Below the pieces are notes generated by a model, which did not search any database, was not told where the DNA came from, and saw only the letters and a program-made list of their open reading frames with translations. From Lactiplantibacillus pingfangensis (GTDB lineage Bacteria; Bacillota; Bacilli; Lactobacillales; Lactobacillaceae): a stretch of 61,346 bases of DNA. Shown here in pieces: positions 60,217 through 61,346 of this stretch. The DNA lies in NCBI RefSeq assembly GCF_005404945.1, contig NZ_BJDG01000020.1, positions 1-61,346 on the forward strand. Reading direction: 5' to 3'. The position numbers were made by a program, and so were the translations under genes. Positions within the stretch are counted from its first letter, which is position 1, and each line of letters begins with the position of its first letter.

Positions 60217-61032
60217 TCAGCCCGCCAATAACCACCATAAAAACCACCCCAGTAGTGGCAAGATGGCGACGAACGGGATAAACCGCATCCAATAATTTGC
60301 ATCCATCACCGCATACGATTCTGCATTCGTTGGCACATGATAGTAGTCCTCAACCCGTTTCTTAGGACCAATCGTGGCCTTAATCCATTTTAACCGAAAT
60401 TCACGTAACAAGCGAACTGCTCGTAAAATCATCCAGATGAACGCGACAAAGAATAATACCATCTCAACTAATAAAAGCCATTTGATTGTTTTAGGCGAAA
60501 TGAATTGCACTACCATATACGCCAAACCAATCAAGACCATTGAGCCAATAAGCAAACAAGTTTCGCCAACGTTTAAAACGCGGTTAAAATTAAGATAGCG
60601 GTCAATTCGGACACGTAACGCTAATTTAGACCGTTGTAACGATTTCACGACCAACTGCCAGGCATATGCCCAGATACCATACAAACTCGCGGTGATGACT
60701 GTAGCCACTGGCCAGGTTCCTTCCAGCATCACTTTGTCACTTGATAGATCGTTATCAATATCAAACGCGTAAATCAATTGGCTAAAATTAGTCCCTGCGC
60801 CAAGCATCAATGGCATGACAACCATGAGCACTAACAGAACCTGAATCATTTTTTTAGTACCAACGCGCTCTAAACTCCCATTAACCGCTTCATCATCAAC
60901 AGTCCTAGCTAGATACCACCAAGTGGTAATCATCGCTAGAACCCACATGACAATCATTTTGAGTAGTGATTCCCAGCGTGTGCCATTTGTGAATCCAAGA
61001 AACCATAGCAGCCATTTTAGTCCAATTGGCAT
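60217..61032 (-). CDS. Polytopic membrane protein, unknown function
   Basis: About 271 residues with around six hydrophobic segments and basic loops. No family recognised. ATG at 61032 is preferred because GGGGGG lies nine bases upstream; the frame extends to 61071. A promoter CTGGCA-17-TATACT lies at 61102-61130 on this strand with a cre-like site further upstream, hinting at catabolite control. Confidence 0.68.
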   Translation of the reverse strand: MPIGLKWLLWFLGFTNGTRWESLLKMIVMWVLAMITTWWYLARTVDDEAVNGSLERVGTKKMIQVLLVLMVVMPLMLGAGTNFSQLIYAFDIDNDLSSDKVMLEGTWPVATVITASLYGIWAYAWQLVVKSLQRSKLALRVRIDRYLNFNRVLNVGETCLLIGSMVLIGLAYMVVQFISPKTIKWLLLVEMVLFFVAFIWMILRAVRLLREFRLKWIKATIGPKKRVEDYYHVPTNAESYAVMDANYWMRFIPFVAILPLLGWFLWWLLAG

Positions 61033-61101
61033 CTTCCGAACCCCCCTTCTGTCATCCCAATCAGCCAACACGTTGCCTAACTATTTCGTTAATTAATTAT
61101 T

Positions 61102-61150
61102 AGTATAACCCTTCCATCAACAGTTGCCAGCAGTTTATAAAGCGCTTTCA
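61102..61150 (-). promoter_or_regulatory. Promoter and cre-like site of the membrane protein gene
   Basis: Minus strand CTGGCA (61125-61130), 17 bases, TATACT (61102-61107). ATAAAGCGCTTTCA at 61137-61150 matches the CcpA consensus at 12 of 14 positions and is itself a near palindrome, just upstream of the -35 box. Confidence 0.5.
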
Positions 61151-61229
61151 TAAGCTTGTGAACAAAAAAGACCGTAACCAGGTTAGGCGCGGCTCCGTGT
61201 CAAGTAGACAATCAAATAATTAAAATTGT

Positions 61230-61346
61230 TTAGGCAATTTTCTTGAGGGCATGATTCCGGTATTCAACTGGGGTCATGCCCTTTAAGGTTGGCTGGCGGC
61301 GTGAATGGTTATACCAATCCATGAAATCGCCAACCATCGTTGTGAT
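61230..61346 (-). mobile_element. IS3-family (IS150-like) transposase, C-terminal end, partial
   Basis: Only 38 residues lie in the window, read on the minus strand: they begin at the window edge and include DFMDWYNHSRRQ and KGMTPVEYRNHA, the hallmark C-terminal part of IS3-group orfB integrase-type transposases. The element continues beyond the right edge. Its end should lie between the stop codon and about 61165, where TGACACGGAGCCGCGCC on the minus strand may include the terminal repeat; the boundary is not resolved. Confidence 0.85.

Overview
The window comes from a low-to-mid GC Firmicute of the Lactobacillaceae, most likely the Lactiplantibacillus (L. plantarum) group. The grounds are gene content and order: a PerR regulator, a purB / purA-guaC locus, Lac- and fructose-family PTS operons, a folB-folK-folE-folC-HAM1-folP folate cluster, a Kup potassium transporter, WxL surface proteins and T-box control. 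I cannot name the species from sequence alone. No rRNA, tRNA, CRISPR array or prophage was seen.

Layout. 1-5300: perR, small membrane and metal-dependent hydrolase genes, an acetyltransferase, lrgB-lrgA and a DegV protein. 5300-7147: an 1.85 kb gene-free stretch that holds four tandem candidate small RNA genes (a fifth, related one lies at 2595-2799), interleaved with a second family of structured repeats. 7148-10101: an alpha/beta hydrolase and a MarR-controlled MFS exporter. 10207-17302: a probable mannosylglycerate pathway (glycerate kinase, GH38 mannosidase, fructose-family PTS, RpiR regulator). 17424-20917: a C-S lyase with a PTS IIC and a divergent RpiR regulator. 21520-22920: a secreted beta-helix-like protein. 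23164-27059: purine interconversion (purB, purA, guaC). 27156-32577: a Lac-family PTS operon with a GH4 phospho-glycosidase. 32897-42184: tyrosine phosphatase, cardiolipin synthase, amino-acid permease, Kup, an AI-2E-family protein and a T-box-controlled MetE-like enzyme. 42288-46144: an accessory ABC / membrane-protein / secreted-peptide operon. 46664-50847: paired SMR exporters, hemolysin III, ArsR-CzcD zinc/cadmium export and a CPBP protease. 51184-52976: a two-gene WxL surface locus. 53168-58227: the folate operon with a TAG-like glycosylase. 58477-61346: CvpA, a zinc-binding lipoprotein, a membrane protein and the tail of an IS3-type transposase.

The most interesting material is not protein coding. 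Five RNA-like units at 2595-2799 and 5520-7049 each have hairpins that expose C-rich or CUCC-containing loops complementary to Shine-Dalgarno sequences, a CU-rich tail and a Rho-independent terminator. Three of them share one promoter geometry: a hexamer direct repeat of the type NTCACA-N5-TTCACN, nine bases before the -10 box. This is the plan of multicopy, two-component-controlled sRNAs such as Streptococcus csRNAs and Listeria LhrC. A second repeat family of about 125 bp follows three of these terminators; its outer and inner helices keep pairing while the sequence changes between copies. The 42288-46144 operon (secreted small protein, three membrane proteins, ABC ATPase, membrane-anchored protein) is the best candidate for an undescribed protein system.
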